In this document: positions 38,227-46,460 of the stretch, piece after piece | Layout of the letters: each line of letters starts with the position of its first letter | Numbering within the stretch: position 1 is the stretch's first letter | Source of the DNA: Thermosynechococcus sp. | GTDB taxonomy: Bacteria; Cyanobacteriota; Cyanobacteriia; Thermosynechococcales; Thermosynechococcaceae | Direction of reading: 5' to 3' | DNA: 64,000 nucleotides | NCBI RefSeq assembly: GCF_025999095.1 | Contig: NZ_AP024678.1 | Span: forward strand, 775,527-839,526 | The notes under the pieces: generated by a model | The model's input: only the letters and a program-made list of their open reading frames with translations | Databases searched by the model: none | What the model was told of the DNA's origin: nothing | Made by a program: the position numbers and the translations under genes

Positions 38227-39582
38227 ATGCTGGTTCAACCTTCGCAACCTCAACGCTGGTTTCAGTGGCTCAAGGAGACACTCCTTTTTGGCCAAGAGCC
38301 CAGTGGCGAACTCTTAGCCATTTTGCTGGTGTATTTTGTCCAAGGGGTTTTGGGCTTAGCACGGCTGGCCATTAGCTTTTTCTTTAAGGATGAGTTGGGG
38401 CTGTCTCCGGCGGAAGTGGCGGCATTGATGGGTGTGGCTGCGCTGCCCTGGGTGATTAAGCCAGTCTTTGGTCTGGTTTCTGATAGCCTGCCGCTTTTGG
38501 GATTTCGCCGCCGCTCCTATCTTGTCCTGGCGGGCTTGCTGGGCTGTGGGGCGTGGTTGAGCCTGGGGACGTGGGTGGCTACCCCTTGGCAGGCAACGGC
38601 AGCGATTCTAGCAGCATCGATGGCGATCGCCCTCAGTGATGTGATTGTCGATTCACTGGTGGTTGAACGGGCACGCCAGGAATCCGCTACAGAAATGGGA
38701 ACTCTCCAATCCCTAAGCTGGGCCGCTACTGCTGTGGGGGGCATCCTTACTGCTTACTTTAGTGGCCAACTGTTGCAGTGGTTTAGTCCGCGTACAGTCT
38801 TTCAAATGACGGCGGTGTTTCCCCTCTTGGTGTCGGCGGTGGCGGGGGCGATCGCCGAAGCACGGGTCACGGCTCGGCCTCAACTAAGTCAAACTTGGGA
38901 GCATATCAACCGTGTGCGCCAAGCCATGATGCAAAAACGGATTTGGTTGCCGGTGGCCTTCCTCTTCCTCTGGCAAGCAACCCCCGGCTCGGAATCCGCT
39001 TTCTTTTTCTTTACAACGAATGAATTGGGCTTTGAGGCGGAGTTTTTGGGGCGGGTGCGCCTTGTCACTAGCATCGCCTCCCTCTTGGGGGTATGGATTT
39101 TCCAGCGGTATTTGAAAACGCTGCCCCTGCGTACCATATTTTTCTGGAGCACGATTCTTTCAGCTTTTTTAGGACTCTCTAGCTTAATTTTGGTTACCCA
39201 CCTCAATCGCCAATGGGGCATTAGTGACCAGTGGTTTAGCTTGGGGGATAGCTTGATTTTGGCTGTCATGGGGCAAATTGCCTTTATGCCCGTACTGGTG
39301 CTGGCGGCCCGGTTGTGTCCGCCGGGGATTGAGGCCACCCTCTTTGCGCTGCTGATGTCCATTAGCAACCTTGCCAATCTGGTCTCCCATGAGTTGGGGG
39401 CGCTGCTGACCCACTGGCTGGGGATTACCGAGCACAACTTTGATCGCCTGTGGTTGCTCGTGCTCATTACTAACCTGAGTACGCTATTGCCACTACCGCT
39501 GTTGAACTGGTTGCCGCAGCAGCTGCCCGCACCCGCCTCTCAATCCGCTGTTGCTGTTGAGTTGGAGCCAAGTGTTTCATGA
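38227..39582 (+). CDS. BT1/folate-biopterin-type MFS transporter
   Basis: About 451 residues with roughly 12 hydrophobic segments. LLVYFVQGVLGLARLAISFFFKDELGLSPAE at the N-terminus and PWVIKPVFGLVSDSLPL..FRRRSYL are the BT1 (folate-biopterin transporter) signature; a Synechocystis homologue transports folate. The stop overlaps the next ATG (ATGA, 39579-39582), so it is coupled to the carotenoid oxygenase, which hints at a lipophilic or pterin-like substrate linked to that enzyme (inference only). Start ATG 38227; an in-frame TTG lies two codons earlier. Confidence 0.85.
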   Translation: MLVQPSQPQRWFQWLKETLLFGQEPSGELLAILLVYFVQGVLGLARLAISFFFKDELGLSPAEVAALMGVAALPWVIKPVFGLVSDSLPLLGFRRRSYLVLAGLLGCGAWLSLGTWVATPWQATAAILAASMAIALSDVIVDSLVVERARQESATEMGTLQSLSWAATAVGGILTAYFSGQLLQWFSPRTVFQMTAVFPLLVSAVAGAIAEARVTARPQLSQTWEHINRVRQAMMQKRIWLPVAFLFLWQATPGSESAFFFFTTNELGFEAEFLGRVRLVTSIASLLGVWIFQRYLKTLPLRTIFFWSTILSAFLGLSSLILVTHLNRQWGISDQWFSLGDSLILAVMGQIAFMPVLVLAARLCPPGIEATLFALLMSISNLANLVSHELGALLTHWLGITEHNFDRLWLLVLITNLSTLLPLPLLNWLPQQLPAPASQSAVAVELEPSVS

Positions 39583-41042
39583 CAGGAGTTTTAGAGCGCC
39601 CCTATACAATGGCGGATTGGCGGGGGGGAACCCAATCCCTGACCCAGGAGTATGACTATTGGATTGAGGATGTCGAAGGCACGGTGCCCACAGATTTGGT
39701 GGGGACGCTCTATCGCAATGGTCCGGGTCTATTGGAGCGCGGCGGCGTGCCCTTAGCCCATCCCTTCGATGGCGACGGCATGATCTGTGCCTTTCGCTTT
39801 GAGAAGGGACGGGTACATTTTCGCAATCGCTACGTGCGCACTGCCGGATTTGTGGCGGAGGAAAAAGCCAATCGCCTGCTCTATCGCGGTGTCTTTGGCA
39901 CCCAAAAGCCGGGCGGCTGGTTCGCCAATTTCCTCGATACCCGTGTCAAAAACATTGCCAATACCCATGTGATCTACTGGGCTGGGAAATTACTGGCGCT
40001 GTGGGAAGCGGGTTTGCCCTACCGCCTTGACCCCCTGACCCTAGAAACGCTTGGACTTGACAATCTAGGGGGTCTCCTCAAGGAGAGTGATGCCTTTGCA
40101 GCGCATCCCCGCTTTGATCCCCAGACGCAGCGGTTGGTGAACTTTAGTGTCAAGCCCGGCCTGAGTACCCGCCTTAGGCTCTATGAGTTTGATGCCACTG
40201 GTCAGTGTGTCTCGCAGCCGGTATTTCAAATTCCAGGGTTTGCCTTTATCCACGACTTTGCCCTCACCCCCAATTACGCCATTGTTTTTCAAAACCCAGT
40301 GCAATTCAATCCCTTGCCCTATCTGCTGGGACTGCGGGGCGCTGCCCAGTGCCTTCAATTCAACGCTCAGAAACCGACACGGGTTTGGCTGCTGCCCCGT
40401 CGGGGTGGCCCCCCCCAACTGTTGACGATGCCCCCCTGTTTTGTCTTTCACCATGCCAATGCCTACGAAGCAGGGGATGAAATTCACGTGGAGTCGATTG
40501 CCTACAGCCACTTTCCCGCTTTGGAGCCGGGCATGGATTTTCGCGAGGTGAATTTTGCGGCTCTGCCTGCAAGTTTGCTGTGGCGGATCCAGTTGAACCC
40601 GAAGACAAAAGCTGTGGACTGGCAGGTGGTGAGCGATCGCCCCTGCGAATTTCCTGTGGTGCATCCGGCTAAGGTGGGGCAACCCTATCGCTACACCTAT
40701 TTGGCGGCGGGGCATGATCCAAAAACCAATGCACCCCTACAGGCACTGTGGCGGTGCGATCGCGCCCACGGCGAAGAACAGTTTTGGTCAGCCGCGCCGC
40801 GCGGTTTTCTCAGTGAGCCGATCTTTGTTCCCCGCGGTCTGCAAAAGGGGGACTTTCTCTGGCAGGGGGCCCAAGGAGAAGAGGATGGCTGGGTGCTCCA
40901 GGTGCTCTATGATGCCAGTTGCCACAAATCGCAGTTACTCATCTTTGATGCCGCGGCCATTAGCGCCGGCCCTGTGGCACGGTTGCGCCTGAAACACCAC
41001 ATTCCCTACGGTCTCCACGGTTCATTTACCACGGCGGTCTAG
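39579..41042 (+). CDS. Carotenoid cleavage oxygenase (apocarotenoid-15,15'-oxygenase type)
   Basis: Non-haem iron enzyme that cleaves apocarotenals to retinal in cyanobacteria (Diox1/ACO group). Four iron-ligand histidines are visible in NIANTHVIYW, FIHDFALTPN, VFHHANAYE and LHGSFTTAV at the C-terminus. VPTDLVGTLYRNGPG and HPFDGDGMICAFRF are family hallmarks. 487 residues is normal. It is coupled to the upstream transporter by a 4-bp overlap; the CYTH gene follows after 3 bp. Confidence 0.93.
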   Translation: MTGVLERPYTMADWRGGTQSLTQEYDYWIEDVEGTVPTDLVGTLYRNGPGLLERGGVPLAHPFDGDGMICAFRFEKGRVHFRNRYVRTAGFVAEEKANRLLYRGVFGTQKPGGWFANFLDTRVKNIANTHVIYWAGKLLALWEAGLPYRLDPLTLETLGLDNLGGLLKESDAFAAHPRFDPQTQRLVNFSVKPGLSTRLRLYEFDATGQCVSQPVFQIPGFAFIHDFALTPNYAIVFQNPVQFNPLPYLLGLRGAAQCLQFNAQKPTRVWLLPRRGGPPQLLTMPPCFVFHHANAYEAGDEIHVESIAYSHFPALEPGMDFREVNFAALPASLLWRIQLNPKTKAVDWQVVSDRPCEFPVVHPAKVGQPYRYTYLAAGHDPKTNAPLQALWRCDRAHGEEQFWSAAPRGFLSEPIFVPRGLQKGDFLWQGAQGEEDGWVLQVLYDASCHKSQLLIFDAAAISAGPVARLRLKHHIPYGLHGSFTTAV

Positions 41043-41045
41043 GCA

Positions 41046-41519
41046 ATGGGAATTGAAATTGAGCGCAAGTTCCTCGTCACAGGTGAGCAATGGCGGTCCC
41101 TGGCCACCAGTGTGGCCGAATTTGCCCAAGGCTACCTCTCAACGGTTCCTGAGCGCACTGTGCGCGTGCGTCTTGCGGGTGAGGAGGCATGGATCACGAT
41201 CAAGGGTAAAGCCAGTGGTGGCCAACGCCGTGAGTATGAGTATCCTATCCCCGTTGCTGATGCTAGGGAACTCCTTGAGGAATTGTGCCTGCAACCAATC
41301 ATTCAGAAAAACCGCTATCGCATCCCGGTGGGTGACCTCTGTTGGGAAATTGATGAATTTGCTGGCGCCTGCGCGGGTCTCATTTTGGCAGAAATTGAAT
41401 TGCCCCGGGCTGACTATCCCCTGACTTTACCCCCCTGGGTTGGCCTTGAGGTGACCGATGATCCTCGCTATACCAATGCCTACTTAGCGGAGCATCCCTA
41501 TCAGGAGTGGTCAACCTGA
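41046..41519 (+). CDS. CYTH-domain phosphohydrolase (inorganic triphosphatase-like)
   Basis: 157 residues forming a single CYTH/TTM tunnel: N-terminal ExExK motif in MGIEIERKFLV, then TVRVRLAGEEAWITIKGK and REYEYPIP, WEIDEFAGACAGLILAEIEL. Such small bacterial members usually hydrolyse tripolyphosphate rather than make cAMP. It is co-directional with the oxygenase and M20 genes (gaps 3 and 45 bp). Confidence 0.88.
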   Translation: MGIEIERKFLVTGEQWRSLATSVAEFAQGYLSTVPERTVRVRLAGEEAWITIKGKASGGQRREYEYPIPVADARELLEELCLQPIIQKNRYRIPVGDLCWEIDEFAGACAGLILAEIELPRADYPLTLPPWVGLEVTDDPRYTNAYLAEHPYQEWST

Positions 41520-41564
41520 ATTCCTAAGTTCGATAGGATACAAAAATATCGCCACGGCTTCACT

Positions 41565-42746
41565 ATGCTTGCTCGGATTCGCCAGATTACCCACACCCTC
41601 ACGCCCCGTCTCATTGAAATTCGTCGCCATCTGCACCGCTACCCCGAATTGAGTGGCCAAGAACATCAAACCGCTGCCTATGTGGCGGGGGTGCTTTCCT
41701 CCGCAGGCTTAACTGTACAGCAGGATGTGGGCAAAGTGGGGGTGATTGCTGAACTGGAGGGGAATCCTAAAGAACAGCGGCTGTTGGCCATTCGTACCGA
41801 TATGGATGCCCTGCCGATTCAGGAGCGCACCGGCCTGGAGTTTAGCTCGAAACATACGGGGGTGATGCACGCCTGCGGCCACGATGTCCACACGACAGTG
41901 GGTCTTGGCACGGCAATGGTCTTAGCCGCCCTCAAGGAGGAATTCCCTGGCCGCGTGCGGTTTATTTTTCAGCCTGCGGAAGAAATTGCCCAAGGGGCGA
42001 GTTGGATGATTGCTGATGGCGCCATGAAGGAGGTGAGTGCCATTTTGTCGCTCCATGTTTTCCCAAGTATTCCAGCAGGGGACGTGGCGGTGCGCTATGG
42101 TGCTTTGACAGCCGCTGCCGATGACATTGAGTTAACGATTTTGGGAGAATCGGGGCATGGGGCGCGCCCCCATGAAGCGGTGGATGCCATTTGGATTGCT
42201 GCTCAAGTCATCAGTGCTCTGCAACAGGCCATTAGTCGTACCCAAAATCCGTTGCGCCCTGTGGTGCTTACTTTTGGCAAAATTCAAGGGGGACGGGCGG
42301 CCAATGTCATTGCTGATCAGGTCACCCTTCAGGGAACCGTGCGATCGCTCCATCCGGAAACCCGTGCCACCCTTCCCAATTGGATTGAGCAAATTGTGGC
42401 CAATGTCTGCCACGCCTACGGTGCCCGCTACCAGCTCCACTATCGGCGGGGGGTACCGGGAGTGGAAAATACCCCCTATCTATCGCAATTGCTGGCGGAG
42501 GCGGCCACTGAGGTGGTCGGTGCCCCCCATGTGCATATCTTGCCAGAACCGTCCCTTGGGGCAGAGGATTTTGCCCTTTACCTAGAGCACGCCCCCGGTG
42601 CGATGTTTCGCCTTGGTGTCGGGTTTCGCGATCGCCCCAACTATCCGCTGCATCACCCTGAATTTGCGGTGGATGAACAGGCCATTCCTGTGGGGGTCAT
42701 GACCCTTGCCCATGCGGCCTGTCGCTATTGGCAGATTCCCTACTAA
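41565..42746 (+). CDS. M20-family amidohydrolase
   Basis: Metal-dependent amidohydrolase of the IAA-amino acid/hippurate hydrolase group, cytoplasmic. Metal-binding motifs MHACGHDVHTTVGLG and FQPAEEIAQGASWMI (the tandem Glu), plus GHGARPHEAVDAIW in the dimer domain and LGAEDFALYLEHAPG near the end. 393 residues is standard. The TAA stop is part of an 11-bp-period tandem repeat shared with the convergent lptF gene. Confidence 0.92.
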   Translation: MLARIRQITHTLTPRLIEIRRHLHRYPELSGQEHQTAAYVAGVLSSAGLTVQQDVGKVGVIAELEGNPKEQRLLAIRTDMDALPIQERTGLEFSSKHTGVMHACGHDVHTTVGLGTAMVLAALKEEFPGRVRFIFQPAEEIAQGASWMIADGAMKEVSAILSLHVFPSIPAGDVAVRYGALTAAADDIELTILGESGHGARPHEAVDAIWIAAQVISALQQAISRTQNPLRPVVLTFGKIQGGRAANVIADQVTLQGTVRSLHPETRATLPNWIEQIVANVCHAYGARYQLHYRRGVPGVENTPYLSQLLAEAATEVVGAPHVHILPEPSLGAEDFALYLEHAPGAMFRLGVGFRDRPNYPLHHPEFAVDEQAIPVGVMTLAHAACRYWQIPY

Positions 42747-42773
42747 TGACCTACTAATGACTTGCTAATGACG
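42743..42773. repeat. 11-bp-period tandem repeat spanning two convergent stop codons
   Basis: CTAATGACCTA, CTAATGACTTG, CTAATGACG: three units of period 11. Unit 1 holds the TAA of the M20 gene (42744-42746). Unit 3 holds the TAG of lptF (complement of CTA, 42765-42767). Because 11 is not a multiple of 3, the units put TAA or TGA in all three forward frames. Confidence 0.75.
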
Positions 42774-43910
42774 ATTGGCGTGGTAGAGCATCCCGAGGGC
42801 GATCGCGCTCACAATCCCCTTCGGTAACCAACTGGCCACAATGGGCGACACTGCCCCCCCCTCGCCAAAGGCAGTGAAAATAAAAGCGGCAACATAGTAG
42901 CCAAAAATAATCACCACACTCAGCCCAAAGGCTCGTCCCTGTCCTTGGCGGGGAGAACTGATCCCCAAAACAGCGCCAATGACAGCAAAACTTAGACACA
43001 AAAAGGGGAGGGAGAGCTTTTCCTGCAACTGCACCCGCCACTGCCGCAAGCGTTTGGTATCGCCACTTTCCGCCAAAATTTGCAAGTACCGATAGATTTC
43101 GCGGCTGGTCATAAACTCTGGGACCCGCGTTTCCATGGCTAAATCAAGGGGGGTGCGCGGGTAAGGAAACCGGCGCTCTACAAACGTTTCTGCCACGGCG
43201 TAATTGCGATCGCCCTGCAGGCGATGGTAGGTTCCCTGACGAAACAGCCACGCTGAACCCTGCCACTGAGCTTTCTGGGCCGTGATAATTTCCCGCAACT
43301 GCCCCTGCTCAAAGTTTAGAACCGTCACTCCACCCATCACCCGACCATCAAAGCGGTGGGCAAAAAAGAGTTGCTGAAGTTGACCCGCAGCAAAACGGCG
43401 GTAGAAGATATTGCGGGTCTGGAAACTGGGTTGGGGTTGTTGAATTGCAAGTTGCAGGGTCTGGATGGCGCGGTAGGCTAGGGGGGGAGCCACCAGTTCA
43501 TTGAGGGCAAAGGTGAAGAGCAAGGCACAGAACCCCGCCAAGAGCGCCGGTCGCACCAGACGCACTGGACTCACCCCACAGCTTTTACAGGCAATCAGTT
43601 CGCTGCGGCGGGAGAGTTGACTATAGGAAAGGAGCGAACCAAAGAGCATTGCCATGGGAATACCCAGCACCGCAAAGGTGGGTAAGCGCAGAAAAAAAAC
43701 TTCCATGGCACTGAGAATGCTCAAGTTGTGCTCTACCATATTGCGAATCAGGTAGAACACCGTACCAATAACGGCAGCGATCGCCGTAAAAATGCCAAAA
43801 CCAAAGACAAAAGGGCGAATCATCTCCCGCAGGATATAGCGATCCAACAGGGAGAGTCGCGGCAGCTGCCAAGGCAGCTTCTGAAGGGGTCGGGCGATCG
43901 CCAACATCAT
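42765..43910 (-). CDS. LptF/LptG family permease (YjgP/YjgQ)
   Basis: Inner-membrane permease of the lipopolysaccharide export system; 381 residues with six membrane segments, three at each end, around a periplasmic beta-jellyroll (about 130-270). N-terminal LLDRYILREMIRPFVFGFGIF and GIPMAMLFGSLLSYSQLSRRSELIACKSCGVS are typical. Cyanobacteria often have one such permease, acting as a homodimer. It follows the photolyase-like gene directly and, further up, an ABC ATPase; whether that ATPase is its LptB-like partner is unknown. Confidence 0.88.
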   Translation of the reverse strand: MMLAIARPLQKLPWQLPRLSLLDRYILREMIRPFVFGFGIFTAIAAVIGTVFYLIRNMVEHNLSILSAMEVFFLRLPTFAVLGIPMAMLFGSLLSYSQLSRRSELIACKSCGVSPVRLVRPALLAGFCALLFTFALNELVAPPLAYRAIQTLQLAIQQPQPSFQTRNIFYRRFAAGQLQQLFFAHRFDGRVMGGVTVLNFEQGQLREIITAQKAQWQGSAWLFRQGTYHRLQGDRNYAVAETFVERRFPYPRTPLDLAMETRVPEFMTSREIYRYLQILAESGDTKRLRQWRVQLQEKLSLPFLCLSFAVIGAVLGISSPRQGQGRAFGLSVVIIFGYYVAAFIFTAFGEGGAVSPIVASWLPKGIVSAIALGMLYHANRH

Positions 43911-44321
43911 CTATAGCCCCAGGCGAGGTTTTGCCAACTTCCAATAGCGAAAGAATCGCTTCAAATCCGCATTGGCTGGCAACGCCACAAAGGGTTCTGG
44001 CTCCAGAATTTCCACCGGATAGGCCAATTGCCCACAAATGGCGCGAAAGCGAGGGCTAGGACTTGCCATCGTCACCAGGCGATCGCCCCCGTGCACCTCC
44101 ACAAAGGCATTGACCAAGGGCGCCACCTCGCCACGGTACATTTGCACGGGTAGATCCAGCAGGCATTCATAGAGAAACACCAGCCGCTTCAGACGAATTT
44201 GCCATTCCTTGAGCAGGGCCACATCCCAGACAAAAATTGCCGGTGCCCCCGGGTAGCGGCTGAAGATTGGGGCGTGAGGGTCGAGGCAATCCCCATGTAC
44301 CCAGAGAATTGGCTGCCCCAT
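43911..44321 (-). CDS. Photolyase alpha/beta-domain-like small protein
   Basis: 136 residues resembling only the N-terminal antenna-binding Rossmann domain of photolyase/cryptochromes: PILWVHGDCLDPHAPIFSRY, AIFVWDVALLKEWQIRLKRLVFLYECLLDL, then MYRGEVAPLVNAFVEVHGG. No FAD-binding C-terminal domain follows, so it cannot be a photolyase. Its start overlaps the ABC ATPase stop by 1 bp (TAATG), and its stop is adjacent to the lptF start, so all three are one operon. Role unknown. Confidence 0.65.
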   Translation of the reverse strand: MGQPILWVHGDCLDPHAPIFSRYPGAPAIFVWDVALLKEWQIRLKRLVFLYECLLDLPVQMYRGEVAPLVNAFVEVHGGDRLVTMASPSPRFRAICGQLAYPVEILEPEPFVALPANADLKRFFRYWKLAKPRLGL

Positions 44322-45349
44322 TAGCGTTGCATGACCTCTTTTTTTAACTGTTTGCTGTCCCGCTGCGCTGCGGCTGCCAAGTCGGCATCCAAGAGGGTTT
44401 GACCGGTGGCTGCCAAATAGACATCATCTAGACTGGGGTGTGACTGCGCCAAGCTAAACAGGGGCAGTCCTGCTTCCTCTAGCGCCGTTCTAATGGCTGT
44501 GATCGCCACAGTGACATCTGTGACTACCAGATTTAAGGAGTTGCCTTGGTTGGCGTTAATCAGGACGGATTTGACGCAGTCCAATTGACTGAGAAGGCCC
44601 TGTGCCATTTGCGCCTCTTGACGCGGTGTGAATTCCCGCACCCGCAACGTGACGCGATCGCCCCCGATATTGGCCTTGAGTTCCTCAGGAGACCCACTGG
44701 CAATCACCCGTCCCTGATCGAGAATCACCAAGCGATCGCTGAGGAGATCCACCTCCTCCAGGTAGTGGCTGGTCAAGATAATCGTCAGTCCTTGGGCCTT
44801 GAGATCCCGCAGCACATCCCAAATCACCTGGCGACTTTCAATGTCGAGACCTACGGTGGGTTCATCCAAGACAAGTACTTGGGGTTGGTGTAGAAGTCCC
44901 GCCGCAAGATCAAAGCGTTTGCGAATGCCACCGGAGTAGGTACCACACTGGCGATCGCGCCATTGCCGTAGATCTAAGCGTGCCAGCACCGCCTCAATGC
45001 GCTCCGGAATCAGGGCCCGGGGAATGTGGTACAGCGCCGCCTGCAATTCTAGAAATTCCTGACCCGTAAGAATTTTATCGAGAGCCACCTCTTGGGCCAC
45101 ATAGCCTAATTTCTGGCGCACCAAATGGGGTTGGTGGAGCACCGAGAAGCCGCAGACTTCCAGGCGCCCCGCATCCGGTCGCGAGAGGGTACACAGACAG
45201 CGCAGTGTTGTCGTTTTCCCTGAGCCATTCGGCCCCAGCACCCCAAAAATTTCCCCTTCATGGGCTGTAAAGGAGACATCGGCCACCCCTGTAATGGCCC
45301 CGTAGGACTTCTTGAGATGTTCGACCTTTACCGTGGCTGTCATGGTCAT
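44321..45349 (-). CDS. ABC-2-type transporter ATP-binding protein (DrrA/CcmA family)
   Basis: About 342 residues. Walker A GPNGSGKTTTLRCL, Q-loop region LGYVAQEVALDKILTG, signature YSGGIRKRFDLAAG, Walker B VLVLDEPTVGLD, switch His in LTSHYLEEVDLL, and the extra C-terminal domain usual for ABC-2 exporters. The matching ABC-2 permease is not next to it; an LptF/G permease is the only membrane gene in the operon. Start chosen at ATG 45349 (MTMTATVKVEHL); the frame is open to 45376. Confidence 0.88.
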   Translation of the reverse strand: MTMTATVKVEHLKKSYGAITGVADVSFTAHEGEIFGVLGPNGSGKTTTLRCLCTLSRPDAGRLEVCGFSVLHQPHLVRQKLGYVAQEVALDKILTGQEFLELQAALYHIPRALIPERIEAVLARLDLRQWRDRQCGTYSGGIRKRFDLAAGLLHQPQVLVLDEPTVGLDIESRQVIWDVLRDLKAQGLTIILTSHYLEEVDLLSDRLVILDQGRVIASGSPEELKANIGGDRVTLRVREFTPRQEAQMAQGLLSQLDCVKSVLINANQGNSLNLVVTDVTVAITAIRTALEEAGLPLFSLAQSHPSLDDVYLAATGQTLLDADLAAAAQRDSKQLKKEVMQR

Positions 45350-45448
45350 TAACTCTGTGTGCGATTCCTTTAACATTTTGACAGATATTTCTCCTTGCTT
45401 TGGGGTGCGTGCTACAACAGCAACTAGAGCCTATTGGGTAGGGGTCCC

Positions 45449-46411
45449 ATGGCCACTGCTGAAACTGCACCCATTGCCGAAGTCATGCACCTCACGGGCG
45501 ATCGCCTGCGATTGCGGATTCAAGAACTGAAAACCGATGTTGGCTTTCGCGATTCCTTGAGTGCCTACCTGGAAACCCTCCGAGGTATCCAGTCTGTTCA
45601 CGTTAACCCCCTTGCCGCCTCGATCACCATTGAGTATCGCCGTGAGCAAATCACTCCCCTGCAACTGCTCGCGGCCATTCAATTTTGGGGGGATGTCCAG
45701 ATCATCGGCCAAGGCAATAGGGGCTTGCAAAACCTCACCCGCGCCTTTGATCTCGAACCCGAAGAAGTTGGCAACAAACTCACCTCCATGGGCGGATTTC
45801 TCATCGGGGGCTACGTGGGCGATATGCTCGGCGGCATGGTGGGGGGAACGGCGGCGGGTCTGTTTATGGGGCCTGCGGGTGTAGTCATGGGGGTGCAAGT
45901 GGGCACCTTTGTGGGTGGCGTCATTGGTGCGCGACTGGGGATGGAAGCCAGTGAGCAGATAACCCAACTGCAATTTACTGCCCTTGAGGAAACGCCCGAA
46001 CGGGTCGCAAAAGCGCTGGAGATTCACAGTGGTGACAAAATTGGCGGTGCAGCCGGTGAAATTGCTGGCGGCTTGGCGGGACAAGTGGTCTTAGGACCTG
46101 TGGGTGAAACCCTCGGGCGCGTGGTGGGGAATATGGTGGGTTCGCAACTCGGGGAAGATCTGGGGCGACAGTTAGCCGAGCCATCCCCTGAGGAACCTCC
46201 TCCCCCGTCTCTGCATCTTTTCCTGGAGTGGTGGGTGAAAACCAGTCAAACCTTTATGAAGGAAACGCTATTGGGCACCCTCGGTGGAATTGTGGCCCGG
46301 GCAATGCTGGGTCCTCAAGCCGAAGCTGAGGGCATCCGAGCCGGTACCCGGCTTAGTCGTCATCTCGATATGCAACAGTCCAACACCGCAGCCCCAGAGA
46401 AAAAAGTATAA
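45449..46411 (+). CDS. Glycine-zipper protein with N-terminal HMA-like domain
   Basis: About 320 residues. Residues 1-80 resemble an HMA-type ferredoxin fold without the CxxC metal site (GDRLRLRIQELKT ... GIQSVHVNPLAASITIEY). The rest has glycine-zipper segments (MGGFLIGGYVGDMLGGMVGG; GGAAGEIAGGLAGQVVLGP) that could insert in or pack against membranes. Function unknown. It is divergent from the ABC ATPase. Start ATG 45449; the frame is open 15 bases upstream. Confidence 0.7.
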   Translation: MATAETAPIAEVMHLTGDRLRLRIQELKTDVGFRDSLSAYLETLRGIQSVHVNPLAASITIEYRREQITPLQLLAAIQFWGDVQIIGQGNRGLQNLTRAFDLEPEEVGNKLTSMGGFLIGGYVGDMLGGMVGGTAAGLFMGPAGVVMGVQVGTFVGGVIGARLGMEASEQITQLQFTALEETPERVAKALEIHSGDKIGGAAGEIAGGLAGQVVLGPVGETLGRVVGNMVGSQLGEDLGRQLAEPSPEEPPPPSLHLFLEWWVKTSQTFMKETLLGTLGGIVARAMLGPQAEAEGIRAGTRLSRHLDMQQSNTAAPEKKV

Positions 46412-46460
46412 TCCTAAAGTAATGGCCTATGGAGATGTCCAGCGCGACAGGAGCGAACTA

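Noticed and set aside
43911-44321. Truncated DNA photolyase
   Set aside because: No remnants of the FAD domain follow in any frame; the gene is neatly embedded in an operon, so it is a stand-alone small protein.
45431-46084. 217-codon minus-strand frame opposite the glycine-zipper gene
   Set aside because: Shadow frame; the plus-strand protein has clear domain structure and a proper start.
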